Shown: positions 1 to 6,422 of the stretch, in pieces | How the letters are laid out: the number at the start of each line of letters is the position of its first letter | Numbering within the stretch: position 1 is the first letter of the stretch | Origin: Comamonadaceae bacterium | GTDB lineage: Bacteria > Pseudomonadota > Gammaproteobacteria > Burkholderiales > Burkholderiaceae_C | DNA: 7,612 bases | Assembly (NCBI GenBank): GCA_947460065.1 | Contig: CANHGF010000111.1 | Location: forward strand, 1-7,612 | Direction of reading: 5' to 3' | Notes under the pieces: model-generated | The model's input: only the letters and a program-made list of their open reading frames with translations | The model's database searches: none | What the model was told of the DNA's origin: nothing | Made by a program: the position numbers and the translations under genes

Positions 1-474
1 GGGCGCGAATACTTTTTTCTAGCTGACGACGAATTTGACCGCATGATCGAGCGCGAGGCCTTTGTGGAATGGGCCCAGGTCCACGGCCACCGCTACGGCA
101 CCTCGCGCATGGCCATCGAGGACCGCATCCGCGTTGGTAACGATGTGATGCTTGAAATCGACTACCAGGGCGCCATCAATATCAAGCGCCTGTTCAGCAA
201 CGCTGTGCTGATCTTCATCCTGCCGCCGAGCTGGGAGGAACTGCGGGCCCGTCTGCAAAGGCGCGGCGAAGACAGCGCTCCAGTGATCGAGCTGCGCCTG
301 CGCAATGCCGCCCAGGAGATGGCCCAGGTCCAGCACTTCGACTTCGTTATAATCAACGAACTTTTCGAACGGGCGGTCTTTGACCTCAAGAGCATCGTCC
401 ACGCCCAACGCCTGAAATACGCGGCCCAACGCCGCAGCCGGGCGGCCACCTTCGAAGCCTTGAATCTGCCCTGA
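1..474 (+). CDS. gmk: Guanylate kinase, C-terminal part (5' end outside window)
   Basis: Guanylate kinase transfers phosphate from ATP to GMP, giving GDP and ADP, in the cytoplasm. The frame is open from base 1 and gives 157 residues ending at TGA 472-474. About 50 residues with the P-loop lie upstream of the window (family length is about 205). Visible family hallmarks are GREYFF at the fragment start (equivalent to the GEHYFF segment of E. coli Gmk), the GMP-binding stretch HRYGTSR, the segment LEIDYQGA, the [10 protein letters not shown] strand and the lid region RLQRRGEDS. rpoZ follows after 23 bases, so the two are probably co-transcribed, as in E. coli. The stop codon lies inside an 11-bp tandem duplication (461-482). 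Identification is by recalled family sequence and is secure; only the start is missing. Confidence 0.96.
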   Translation, partial: GREYFFLADDEFDRMIEREAFVEWAQVHGHRYGTSRMAIEDRIRVGNDVMLEIDYQGAINIKRLFSNAVLIFILPPSWEELRARLQRRGEDSAPVIELRLRNAAQEMAQVQHFDFVIINELFERAVFDLKSIVHAQRLKYAAQRRSRAATFEALNLP

Positions 475-482
475 ATCTGCCC
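461..482. repeat. 11-bp perfect tandem duplication over the gmk stop
   Basis: The unit TGAATCTGCCC occurs twice back to back at 461-471 and 472-482. The second copy supplies the gmk stop codon (472-474). The first copy is read out of phase with its TGA and encodes the last residues of Gmk. Removing one copy would put gmk in frame with the rpoZ ATG, with no stop between them. Confidence 0.9.
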
Positions 483-497
483 ACTGGAGTTGCCACC

Positions 498-701
498 ATG
501 GCCCGCATTACCGTTGAAGACTGCCTGGAAAAAATCCCCAACCGCTTCCAACTGGTGCTGGCGGCCACCTACAGGGCCCGCATGCTCAGCCAAGGCCACA
601 CGCCCAAGATTGAGAGCAAGAACAAGCCCGGCGTGACCGCACTGCGCGAGATCGCTGCCGGCCAGATCGGCCTGGAAATGCTCAAGAAAGTGCCCGGCTG
701 A
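498..701 (+). CDS. rpoZ: RNA polymerase omega subunit
   Basis: Omega binds the C-terminal region of the beta' subunit, helps RNA polymerase assemble, and in proteobacteria forms part of the beta'-omega ppGpp site. The 67-residue product begins [20 protein letters not shown], the standard omega N-terminus. It continues with the conserved helix around [10 protein letters not shown] and the segment ALREIAAG. It is shorter than the 91-residue E. coli protein because it lacks the C-terminal tail; about 67 residues is usual for betaproteobacteria. The ATG at 498 is preceded by GGAG at 486-489, eight bases upstream. It lies 23 bases after gmk and is followed by an intrinsic terminator 17 bases past its stop, so the gmk-rpoZ transcript should largely end before spoT. 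Confidence 0.97.
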   Translation: MARITVEDCLEKIPNRFQLVLAATYRARMLSQGHTPKIESKNKPGVTALREIAAGQIGLEMLKKVPG

Positions 702-718
702 AACCGCCGAGCTCCTGG

Positions 719-750
719 AAAAACACCGCCGAGGCGGTGTTTTTTGTTTC
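719..750 (+). terminator. Rho-independent terminator after rpoZ
   Basis: An 11-bp perfect stem pairs 719-729 with 734-744 around a CGAG tetraloop (730-733). The core AACACCGC/GCGGTGTT is GC-rich and runs straight into a T tract (740-745) followed by GTTTC. This is a textbook intrinsic terminator. It separates gmk-rpoZ from spoT, so spoT probably needs its own promoter in the 130 bases that follow. Confidence 0.9.
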
Positions 751-867
751 TGGCCAGCCTTCATCCAGACACTCAGACAGCCGCAAGAGCAGCCACGTAA
801 GCAGCCACACAGGCGACCCATAAGACGGCCAAAATCCCAGTCCAGCGCCACGCCCCTGCCCGCTCGC

Positions 868-881
868 GATAAAGTCGGGGG
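868..881 (+). promoter_or_regulatory. Candidate -10 element just upstream of spoT
   Basis: GATAAA at 868-873 matches four of six bases of the sigma70 -10 consensus and ends eight bases before the spoT ATG at 882. A start site seven to nine bases beyond the hexamer would fall at or within two bases of the ATG, giving a leaderless or nearly leaderless mRNA. The -35 region 17 bases upstream (845-850, GCGCCA) is poor. The only purine-rich stretch, GGGGG at 877-881, abuts the ATG and is too close to act as a normal ribosome binding site. This is inference from position and weak consensus. Confidence 0.3.
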
Positions 882-3119
882 ATGAGCGCCTTGCAGATCG
901 CCACCCCAGCCCGCTTCAGTCCGGCCGCCGCCAACGCGGCTGCGGCCAGCTTTGCTGCGCTGACGGCCAAACTGGGCTACCTCAGCGCGAGCGACATCGA
1001 ACATGTGCGCAAGGCTTACCGCTTTGCCGACCAGGCCCATCTGGGGCAGCTGCGCAGCAGCGGCGAGCCCTACATCACCCATCCGATCGCGGTGGCGGCG
1101 CAATGCGCCGACTGGAAGCTCGACGCGCAGGCCCTGATGGCGGCGCTGCTGCACGACGCGATCGAAGACTGCGGGGTCAGCAAGCCCGAGTTGATCGAGC
1201 GCTTTGGCGCGCCGGTGGCCGAGCTGGTCGATGGCCTGACCAAGCTGGAAAAGCTGGCCTTCACCACCCGCGAGGAAAACCAGGCCGAGTCTTTCCGCAA
1301 GATGCTGCTGGCCATGGCCCGCGACGTGCGGGTGATCCTGATCAAGCTGGCTGACCGCACTCACAATATGCGCACCCTGGGTGATCTGCCGCGCGCCAAG
1401 TGGGGCCGCATCGCAGGCGAGACACTCGACATCTACGCGCCCATCGCCCACCGGCTGGGCCTGAACGCAACCTACCGCGAGCTGCAGGACCTGTCCTTCC
1501 GGCACCTGCACCCCTGGCGCTACGCCACCCTGGCCAAGGCCTTGTCGCGCTCGCGCGGCCGGCGCCGCGACGTCATTCGCCGCGCCCAGAGCGAGGTTCA
1601 GGCCGCTTTTGCCGCCGCCGGCATCGAGGTACACATCGACGGCCGGGAAAAAACCCTGTTCTCGATCTACCGCAAGATGAACGACAAGCACCTGTCGTTT
1701 GCGCAGGTCACCGACATCTACGGCTTTCGCATCATCGTCGAGCAGGTCATCAGCTGCTATAGCGCACTGGGCGTGCTGCATCAACTCTACAAGCCGCTGC
1801 CGGGCAAGTTCAAAGACTACATCGCTATTCCCAAAATCAACGGCTACCAATCGCTGCACACCACCTTGGTCGGCCCGTTTGGCACCAGCATCGAGTTTCA
1901 GATGCGCACCGAGGCCATGCATGTGGTGGCCGAGTCCGGCGTGGCCGCGCACTGGCTGTACAAGGCGGTCGATCCGCTGGGCGATGCCTCGCAAAACCTG
2001 GGCACGCAGTGGCTGCAGTCCCTGCTGGACATCCAGCAGGACACACGCGACGCCTCGGAGTTTTGGGACCATATCAAGATCGACCTGTTCCCCGACGCGG
2101 TCTATGTCTTCACCCCCAAGAGCCAGATCATGGCCATGCCGCGCGGGGCGACGGTGGTCGACTTTGCCTACACCATCCACAGCGACATCGGCCACCGCAC
2201 GGTGGCGGCCAAGATCAACGGCGAGCAGGTGCCGCTGCGCACCGAGCTGCGCAATGGCGATGTGGTCGAGGTCATCACCGGCCCAGTGGCCAGCCCCAAC
2301 CCAGGCTGGCTGGGTTTTGTGCGCACCGGCCGTGCCCGCTCCAAGATCCGCCACCACCTCAAGACCATGGCCTTGAGCGAGTCGCGCGAGCTGGGCCAGA
2401 AAATGCTCTCGCAGGCCCTGCGTGCCGAAGGCATAGAGCCGCTGCCGGCCGACGAAGAGCAAAACCGCTCGCTGTGGGAGCGGGTGCTGCGCTTTTCAGG
2501 CAACCGCTCTAGAGCCGACCTGCTGACCGACATTGGCCTGGGCAAGCGCATCGCCAGCATCGTGGCCAAGCGCATGACCGCGCTGCTGATGGAAGCCGGA
2601 CTCAAGCCCGACGCCTTGCTGATGAGCCGCGAGCGCTTTACTGCGCATGAATCGGTCTCGCAAGGCGCGCTGCTGCTCGACGGCAGCGAAGGCAGCTCGG
2701 TACAGTTTGCGTCCTGCTGCCGACCGATTCCCGGCGATGAGATCGTCGGCTACCTTGGGCACGGTGAAGGGGTGGTGGTGCATACCGAAGACTGCAGCGT
2801 CGCCCGCCGCCTGCAGCACCGCGACAGCGAACGTTTCATAGCCGTCGAATGGTCCGACGAGCTCACCCGCCCCTTTGAGACCGATCTGCTGCTGACCGTC
2901 AAAAGCAGCAAAGGCGTGCTGGCCAAGGTGGCCTCGGCCTTTGCCAGCGCCGAGGTCAACATCACCCATGTGCAGATGCAGCCCGAAAGCGCCCAAGACA
3001 CCACCGAACTGCGCTTTACCATCGCGGTCGAGGACCGGGTGCACCTGGCCACCGTGATGCGCAACCTCAAGCGCACGCCTTCGGTGCTCAGGGTGCAGCG
3101 GGCCCGGCCGGGTACTTGA
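882..3119 (+). CDS. spoT: Bifunctional (p)ppGpp synthetase/hydrolase, RelA/SpoT family
   Basis: This enzyme makes (p)ppGpp from ATP and GDP/GTP and hydrolyses it to set stringent-response alarmone levels. The 745 residues (E. coli SpoT: 702) show the full long-RSH layout. The N-terminal HD hydrolase has H67, H91-D92 with following E95-D96, and D158/N162 in ADRTHN, so hydrolysis looks intact. The synthetase domain (about 240-370) has GREKTLFSIYRKM, DIYGFRIIV and NGYQSLHTT. Then come TGS (about 405-465, starting at DAVYVFTP), a cysteine-containing RIS/zinc-finger segment with C612-C613, and a C-terminal ACT domain (about 665-745). The RXKD motif typical of bifunctional enzymes reads KFKD (309-312), so it belongs with SpoT/Rel and not with EXDD-type RelA. 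ATG 882 is the only convincing start; an in-frame stop lies just upstream and there is no well-spaced Shine-Dalgarno. It lies behind the rpoZ terminator. Confidence 0.96.
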   Translation: MSALQIATPARFSPAAANAAAASFAALTAKLGYLSASDIEHVRKAYRFADQAHLGQLRSSGEPYITHPIAVAAQCADWKLDAQALMAALLHDAIEDCGVSKPELIERFGAPVAELVDGLTKLEKLAFTTREENQAESFRKMLLAMARDVRVILIKLADRTHNMRTLGDLPRAKWGRIAGETLDIYAPIAHRLGLNATYRELQDLSFRHLHPWRYATLAKALSRSRGRRRDVIRRAQSEVQAAFAAAGIEVHIDGREKTLFSIYRKMNDKHLSFAQVTDIYGFRIIVEQVISCYSALGVLHQLYKPLPGKFKDYIAIPKINGYQSLHTTLVGPFGTSIEFQMRTEAMHVVAESGVAAHWLYKAVDPLGDASQNLGTQWLQSLLDIQQDTRDASEFWDHIKIDLFPDAVYVFTPKSQIMAMPRGATVVDFAYTIHSDIGHRTVAAKINGEQVPLRTELRNGDVVEVITGPVASPNPGWLGFVRTGRARSKIRHHLKTMALSESRELGQKMLSQALRAEGIEPLPADEEQNRSLWERVLRFSGNRSRADLLTDIGLGKRIASIVAKRMTALLMEAGLKPDALLMSRERFTAHESVSQGALLLDGSEGSSVQFASCCRPIPGDEIVGYLGHGEGVVVHTEDCSVARRLQHRDSERFIAVEWSDELTRPFETDLLLTVKSSKGVLAKVASAFASAEVNITHVQMQPESAQDTTELRFTIAVEDRVHLATVMRNLKRTPSVLRVQRARPGT

Positions 3120-3133
3120 AGGCGCACCACATC

Positions 3134-4507
3134 ATGGCACGGCGCGACCTGACCACCGGCTCCATCCCCCATCATTTCCGGGCCCTTGCCGTGCCCGCAG
3201 CCGTCGGGATGGTGTTCACCACCCTGTACAACGTGGTCGATGTTTACTACGCGGGGATGCTGGGCACCGAAGCGCAAGCGGGTCTGGCCATTTCGTTCAC
3301 CGTCTTCTTTATCCTGTTCGTGGCGATCGGCGTCGGCTTGTCCAGTGCGATGGGCGCTTTGGTGGGCCATGCCTTGGGCAAGCGCTCGGGGCAGGAAGGC
3401 CTGATCGCTGCGCAGGGCATCACCTTCGGGCTTGGCGCCTCGGCTTTGGGGATGGCGATCGGCTGGTTTGCCGCGCCGTGGCTGATTGCCCTGGTGTCCG
3501 AACCGGGTGCTTATAGGGACGCGGCCAACCAGTATCTGCGCGTCCTGATGTTCGGCGCGCCAGCCTTCGTCATCGCCTATGGCGCCAACGGCATCCTGAC
3601 GGCGCAAGGCGATACCAAGTCCATGCTGTACGCCAATATTGCCGCCTTTTTCGCCAACCTGGTCCTGAACCCGCTCTTTATGTTCGGACTAGGCCCGCTC
3701 GAAGGGATAGGCTTTGACGGCATCGCGCTGTCGACCGTCGTGTCACAGACCGGGGTGATGAGCTATGTCCTGTGGCGCGCCCTGCGGTCCGAGGCCATGG
3801 CGCATCACCGCCGCTTCGCACCCGAGATGGCGATGATGCGCCAGATCGTCGGCCAAGCCCTGCCGGCCAGCTTTGCCATGGTGGTGATGATGATGGCTGG
3901 GTTCGTGATCCAGTTCTATCTGAAGGGCTTCGGGGGCGAGGCGGTGGCCGCCTATGGCATCGCCCTGCGGATCGAGCAGTTGATTTTGCTGCCCGCCTTC
4001 GGCCTGACCGGGGCGCTGCTGCCAATTGCAGCGCAGAACTACGGGGCGGGCCATCACGACCGAGTGCGCGCGGCGACGATGTTTTGCTTCAAGGCGGGCG
4101 TGGCGCTGATGCTGACGGGCTCTTGCGTTCTTTGGCTCGCAGCAGGCCCTGCGATGGCGATCTTCACCAACGATGAGCGGGTGATCGAAATCGGCAAGAG
4201 CTATCTGTACATCGATGGGCTCATCTTGCCCGTGTATGTCACCTTGTTTGCGATCACCTCCTTGCTGCAGGCCTTGAGAAAACCAATCTACACGCTTTGG
4301 ATCGGGATCTACCGGCAGGGAATCGGCGTTGCGCTTTTCTCGTGGATCTACGTCCATGTTTTCGATCTGGGCTATCTCGGCATCTGGATCGGGATTGCAA
4401 CGGCGGTCACGACGGGTCTGATGCTGTCGCTGGCCCTGACGGAGCGCCTGGCACGCGAGCTGATCGGCGGGCTGTTCTCCCGCGCGCCTGCCGCAAGGGC
4501 TGCCTAG
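3134..4507 (+). CDS. MATE family multidrug/metabolite efflux transporter
   Basis: This is an inner-membrane antiporter of the MATE family (NorM/DinF-like), which exports cationic drugs or metabolites using Na+ or H+ gradients; its substrate cannot be read from sequence. From ATG 3134 it has 457 residues, the normal length, with about 12 hydrophobic segments in two homologous halves. Markers are the first-helix acidic residue in NVVDVYYAG (D36, the position of the conserved TM1 aspartate in NorM proteins), AQGDTKSMLYANI and LNPLFMFG in the N half, and ALRIEQLILLPAFG followed by AAQNYGAG in the C half. GAAGG at 3118-3122 sits 11 bases before ATG 3134. A TTG at 3116 overlapping the spoT TGA would add six residues and is the alternative start. 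It is probably translated from the spoT transcript and ends 12 bases from the convergent greB. Confidence 0.9.
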   Translation: MARRDLTTGSIPHHFRALAVPAAVGMVFTTLYNVVDVYYAGMLGTEAQAGLAISFTVFFILFVAIGVGLSSAMGALVGHALGKRSGQEGLIAAQGITFGLGASALGMAIGWFAAPWLIALVSEPGAYRDAANQYLRVLMFGAPAFVIAYGANGILTAQGDTKSMLYANIAAFFANLVLNPLFMFGLGPLEGIGFDGIALSTVVSQTGVMSYVLWRALRSEAMAHHRRFAPEMAMMRQIVGQALPASFAMVVMMMAGFVIQFYLKGFGGEAVAAYGIALRIEQLILLPAFGLTGALLPIAAQNYGAGHHDRVRAATMFCFKAGVALMLTGSCVLWLAAGPAMAIFTNDERVIEIGKSYLYIDGLILPVYVTLFAITSLLQALRKPIYTLWIGIYRQGIGVALFSWIYVHVFDLGYLGIWIGIATAVTTGLMLSLALTERLARELIGGLFSRAPAARAA

Positions 4508-4519
4508 GCGACCGACTGC

Positions 4520-5071
4520 TCAGGCCGGGGCGGGATAGGATACGCCCAGCACCTCCAGATGCTGCAGTCCCTGCGGGGTGTGCAAGACCACCTCGTCGCC
4601 CACACGGGCCTTGAGCAGGGCCCGTGCCACCGGGCTGATCCAGCTGACCTGCCCGGCCAGGCTGTCGGCCTCGTCCGTGCCCACAATCGTCACCGTTTGC
4701 TCGCGCCCATCTTCCAACGCGTAGCGCACGGTGGCGCCAAAAAACACCTGGTCGCCGCCATGGTGAACCGAGGGGTCGCTGAGCTCAGCCACCTCCAGCC
4801 GGCGTGTCAGCCAGCGGATGCGGCGATCAATCTCGCGCAGTCGCTTCTTGCCGTACAGGTAGTCGCCGTTCTCCGAACGATCGCCATTGCTGGCCGCCCA
4901 GTGCACCACCTCGACCATGCGCGGTCGCTCGTTGTCGATCAGCTCGAGCAGCTCGTCCTTGAGCAGGGCAAAGCCCGCCGGCGTGATGTAGTTCTTGACC
5001 CCGGCCGGCAGCGGCGGCAAGCCCGGCTCGTCGTCATCGCCGTCGCTTTCCTTGGTGAACGCCTTGCTCAT
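4520..5071 (-). CDS. greB: Transcript cleavage factor GreB
   Basis: GreB enters the secondary channel of backtracked RNA polymerase and stimulates cleavage of the displaced RNA 3' end, rescuing arrested complexes. The 183-residue product has an N-terminal coiled-coil hairpin (about 28-100) whose tip, SNGDRSENGDYLYGKKRLRE, carries the two catalytic acidic residues D64 and E67. A C-terminal FKBP-like domain follows (about 105-183, with the segment ISPVARALLKARVGDEVVL). YLYGKKRLREID favours GreB over GreA. The first 26 residues form an acidic, proline-rich extension (ESDGDDDEPG) absent from the 158-residue E. coli protein but familiar in betaproteobacterial GreB. The start is set by MSKAFTKE, the usual N-terminus; no clear Shine-Dalgarno is seen. 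It lies 44 bases downstream of the zinc-ribbon gene on the same strand. I see no intrinsic terminator after it. Confidence 0.95.
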   Translation of the reverse strand: MSKAFTKESDGDDDEPGLPPLPAGVKNYITPAGFALLKDELLELIDNERPRMVEVVHWAASNGDRSENGDYLYGKKRLREIDRRIRWLTRRLEVAELSDPSVHHGGDQVFFGATVRYALEDGREQTVTIVGTDEADSLAGQVSWISPVARALLKARVGDEVVLHTPQGLQHLEVLGVSYPAPA

Positions 5072-5115
5072 GCGCCAAGGATATCAGCGCTCTGGCCGGC
5101 TCAGCGCCCCACGGC

Positions 5116-5391
5116 TCAGTCAAAAATCTCGTGCAGCCAGGACTTGTGCTTACGGTAGCCGTGCTGCTTGTGCGACCCACCGGCAGGGTAAGGCTGCGCT
5201 TGCGGGTAAGGCTGCGCTTGCGGGGCCGGCGCGGCAGCCGGCGCTGCGCCTACCGCCACGCTGCGCTCAATGAGCTTGTCGAGCTCGCCGCGGTCGAGCC
5301 AGACGCCGCGGCACTGCGGGCAGTAATCGATCTCCACACCCTGCCGTTCGGACATCAGCAGGGACTGGTCTGTGCAATGGGGACATTTCAT
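5116..5391 (-). CDS. Small zinc-ribbon protein (TFIIB-type zinc finger)
   Basis: This 91-residue protein has an N-terminal zinc ribbon: C3-x2-C6 and C24-x2-C27 within MKCPHC and YCPQCRGVWLDRGELDKLIE. That signature matches the bacterial zf-TFIIB small-protein family, whose function is not established. A low-complexity linker rich in Ala, Pro and Gln follows (about 46-72), including two copies of PQAQPY. The tail is basic, with several His and Lys, and ends SWLHEIFD. There is no signal peptide or membrane segment, so it is probably cytoplasmic. The start is firm: a near-perfect Shine-Dalgarno, AAGGAGGT (complement of 5397-5404), lies five bases before the ATG. Only 18 bases separate it from terC upstream, and 44 from greB downstream, so all three may form one transcript. 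No specific function is assigned. Confidence 0.87.
   Translation of the reverse strand: MKCPHCTDQSLLMSERQGVEIDYCPQCRGVWLDRGELDKLIERSVAVGAAPAAAPAPQAQPYPQAQPYPAGGSHKQHGYRKHKSWLHEIFD
5189..5224. repeat. 18-bp perfect tandem repeat, two copies, inside the zinc-ribbon gene
   Basis: The 18-base unit at 5189-5206 is repeated exactly at 5207-5224. On the coding (minus) strand it encodes PQAQPY twice, in frame, in the Pro/Gln/Ala-rich linker (about residues 57-69). Identity at the DNA level implies a recent duplication or slippage. Because 18 is a multiple of three, copy-number change would alter linker length without a frameshift. Confidence 0.9.
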
Positions 5392-5396
5392 AGCGA

Positions 5397-5404
5397 ACCT
5401 CCTT
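5397..5404 (-). promoter_or_regulatory. Strong Shine-Dalgarno for the zinc-ribbon gene
   Basis: AAGGAGGT on the minus strand is a near-complete anti-16S match and lies five bases before the ATG at 5391-5389. It is the strongest ribosome binding site in the window. It suggests that this small protein is translated efficiently and independently of terC, whose stop is only a few bases upstream. Confidence 0.85.
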
Positions 5405-5409
5405 TTTAA

Positions 5410-6378
5410 TCACTTGTGCCGCGCAGCCGGCGCACCACCGGCGGTACGCACACTGATCAGCATGGTCACCGCCAAAATCAACACCACCACAAGCAGCGAG
5501 ATCACAACCGGAATCTTGAAAACATCGATTAGCATCATCTTGGTGCCGATGAAAATCAAGATCACCGCCAGACCGTAGTTGAGCAGGTGAAAGCGGGCCG
5601 CTACGGCCTGCAGTAAAAAGAACATCGCCCGCAGACCCAAAATCGCAAACACATTGCTGGTCAGCACAATAAAGGGGTCGCTGGTGATGGCAAAAATCGC
5701 CGGAATGGAGTCGACCGCAAAGATCACATCGGTCAAGCCCACCATGAAGATCACCATCAGCAGCGGTGTGGCGATGCGCTTACCGTTTTGGACGGTGAAG
5801 AACTTTTCACCGTCGTAGTTTTCGCTCACCGGCATCAGCTTTTTCAGCCACTTGAGCACCGGGTTGTCGGACAGGTCGGGCTCCTTGCCAGCGGCCCACC
5901 ACATCTTGACACCGGTCAGCAACAGGAAGGCACCGAAGACATACAGCACCCAGTGGAACTCGGCCAGCAACCAGCCGCCGATCAGGATCATCACTGTGCG
6001 CAGCACGATAGCCCCGATGATGCCTATCATCAGCACCCGCTTCTGATAAGCCGCCGGAACTGCAAAATAGGTAAAGATCATCAGGAAGACAAAGATGTTG
6101 TCGACCGCCAGGCTTTTTTCAATCAGATAGCCGGTGAGAAATTCCAGCGATTTTTCTGTCGCCAGTGCCGCGTCGCCCGTGCTGTCACGCACCGCCCACC
6201 AAAACAGGGCATTGAACACCAGACTCAGGGCGACCCAGACGATGGACCAGTTCAGCGCCTCCTTGACGCCGACCTCGTGGGCACCCTGCTTCTTGAGCAC
6301 CACAAAATCAATCAGCAAGGACGCTAAAACAATAGCGACAAAGACCAGCCACAACCACAGCGGCGCAATGGAATTCAT
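5410..6378 (-). CDS. alx: TerC/Alx family membrane protein, probable Mn2+ exporter
   Basis: TerC-family proteins are polytopic inner-membrane proteins. E. coli Alx and B. subtilis homologues export manganese, and some supply metal to exported enzymes. The 322-residue product has about nine hydrophobic segments and the two conserved acidic motifs of the family: EKSLAVDNIFVF (E87, D93, N94) and DVIFAVDSIPAIFAIT (D217, D223), which line the presumed metal path. A hydrophilic loop (about 163-203) separates the two halves, as in Alx. The start at ATG 6378-6376 follows GAGG (complement of 6388-6391) with a nine-base spacer that is nearly all U. The gene sits directly behind a yybP-ykoY riboswitch, which independently supports a manganese role. 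The symbol alx rests on similarity and on the riboswitch; 'terC family' is the cautious name. Confidence 0.92.
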   Translation of the reverse strand: MNSIAPLWLWLVFVAIVLASLLIDFVVLKKQGAHEVGVKEALNWSIVWVALSLVFNALFWWAVRDSTGDAALATEKSLEFLTGYLIEKSLAVDNIFVFLMIFTYFAVPAAYQKRVLMIGIIGAIVLRTVMILIGGWLLAEFHWVLYVFGAFLLLTGVKMWWAAGKEPDLSDNPVLKWLKKLMPVSENYDGEKFFTVQNGKRIATPLLMVIFMVGLTDVIFAVDSIPAIFAITSDPFIVLTSNVFAILGLRAMFFLLQAVAARFHLLNYGLAVILIFIGTKMMLIDVFKIPVVISLLVVVLILAVTMLISVRTAGGAPAARHK

Positions 6379-6422
6379 AAAAAAAGACCTCGGTACGGTT
6401 TAACGCGCACCCACAAGGTCTT
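6379..6422 (-). promoter_or_regulatory. Expression platform hairpin covering the terC ribosome binding site
   Basis: On the minus strand, AAGACCT (6422-6416) can pair with AGGTCTT (6390-6384). Inside this, GGTGCG (6411-6406) can pair with CGTACC (6397-6392, one G-U), leaving an eight-base loop and a 4/1 internal loop. The 3' arm contains three bases of the Shine-Dalgarno GAGG (6391-6388), and seven U follow directly (6385-6379) up to the ATG. The hairpin can therefore hide the ribosome binding site and also has the form of an intrinsic terminator. Its 5' arm overlaps the aptamer's P1 strand and conserved GCAAGACC, so it cannot form when the aptamer is closed. Confidence 0.72.

Noticed and set aside
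751..867. Repeated AGCAGCCAC (789-797 and 802-810) in the rpoZ-spoT gap as a possible regulatory repeat or small gene
   Set aside because: It is a short, simple repeat with no symmetry and no ribosome binding site; chance is likely in this composition.
162..2462. A 766-codon open frame on the minus strand antisense to gmk, rpoZ and spoT
   Set aside because: It spans three well-identified plus-strand genes and a terminator. Its product is low-complexity (Gly, Ala, Arg, Asp, His rich) with no recognisable domain. Long antisense frames are expected in GC-rich coding DNA.
2750..3607. A 285-codon open frame on the minus strand across the end of spoT and the start of the MATE gene
   Set aside because: It is antisense to two clear genes, has biased composition and shows no recognisable domain.
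3743..4357. Minus-strand frame with a run of histidines, resembling a metal-binding protein
   Set aside because: The histidine run is the complement of ATG/GTG-rich membrane-helix codons of the MATE gene (around 3880-3897). No family features are seen.
4502..4522. GCCTAGGC palindrome between MATE and greB as a bidirectional terminator
   Set aside because: The palindrome is only eight bases with no loop and no T tract on either side; it overlaps the MATE stop codon and is probably coincidental.
5085..5105. GCGCT/AGCGC inverted repeat in the zinc ribbon-greB gap as a terminator
   Set aside because: The stem is only five base pairs around an 11-base loop, with no T tract, so it does not meet terminator criteria.
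4559..5158. A 199-codon plus-strand frame opposite greB
   Set aside because: It is the antisense shadow of greB, whose protein is clearly conserved; the plus-strand product shows no known motif.
5788..6327. A 179-codon plus-strand frame opposite terC
   Set aside because: It is the antisense shadow of a conserved membrane protein with intact family motifs; the composition is Gln/His rich with no domain.
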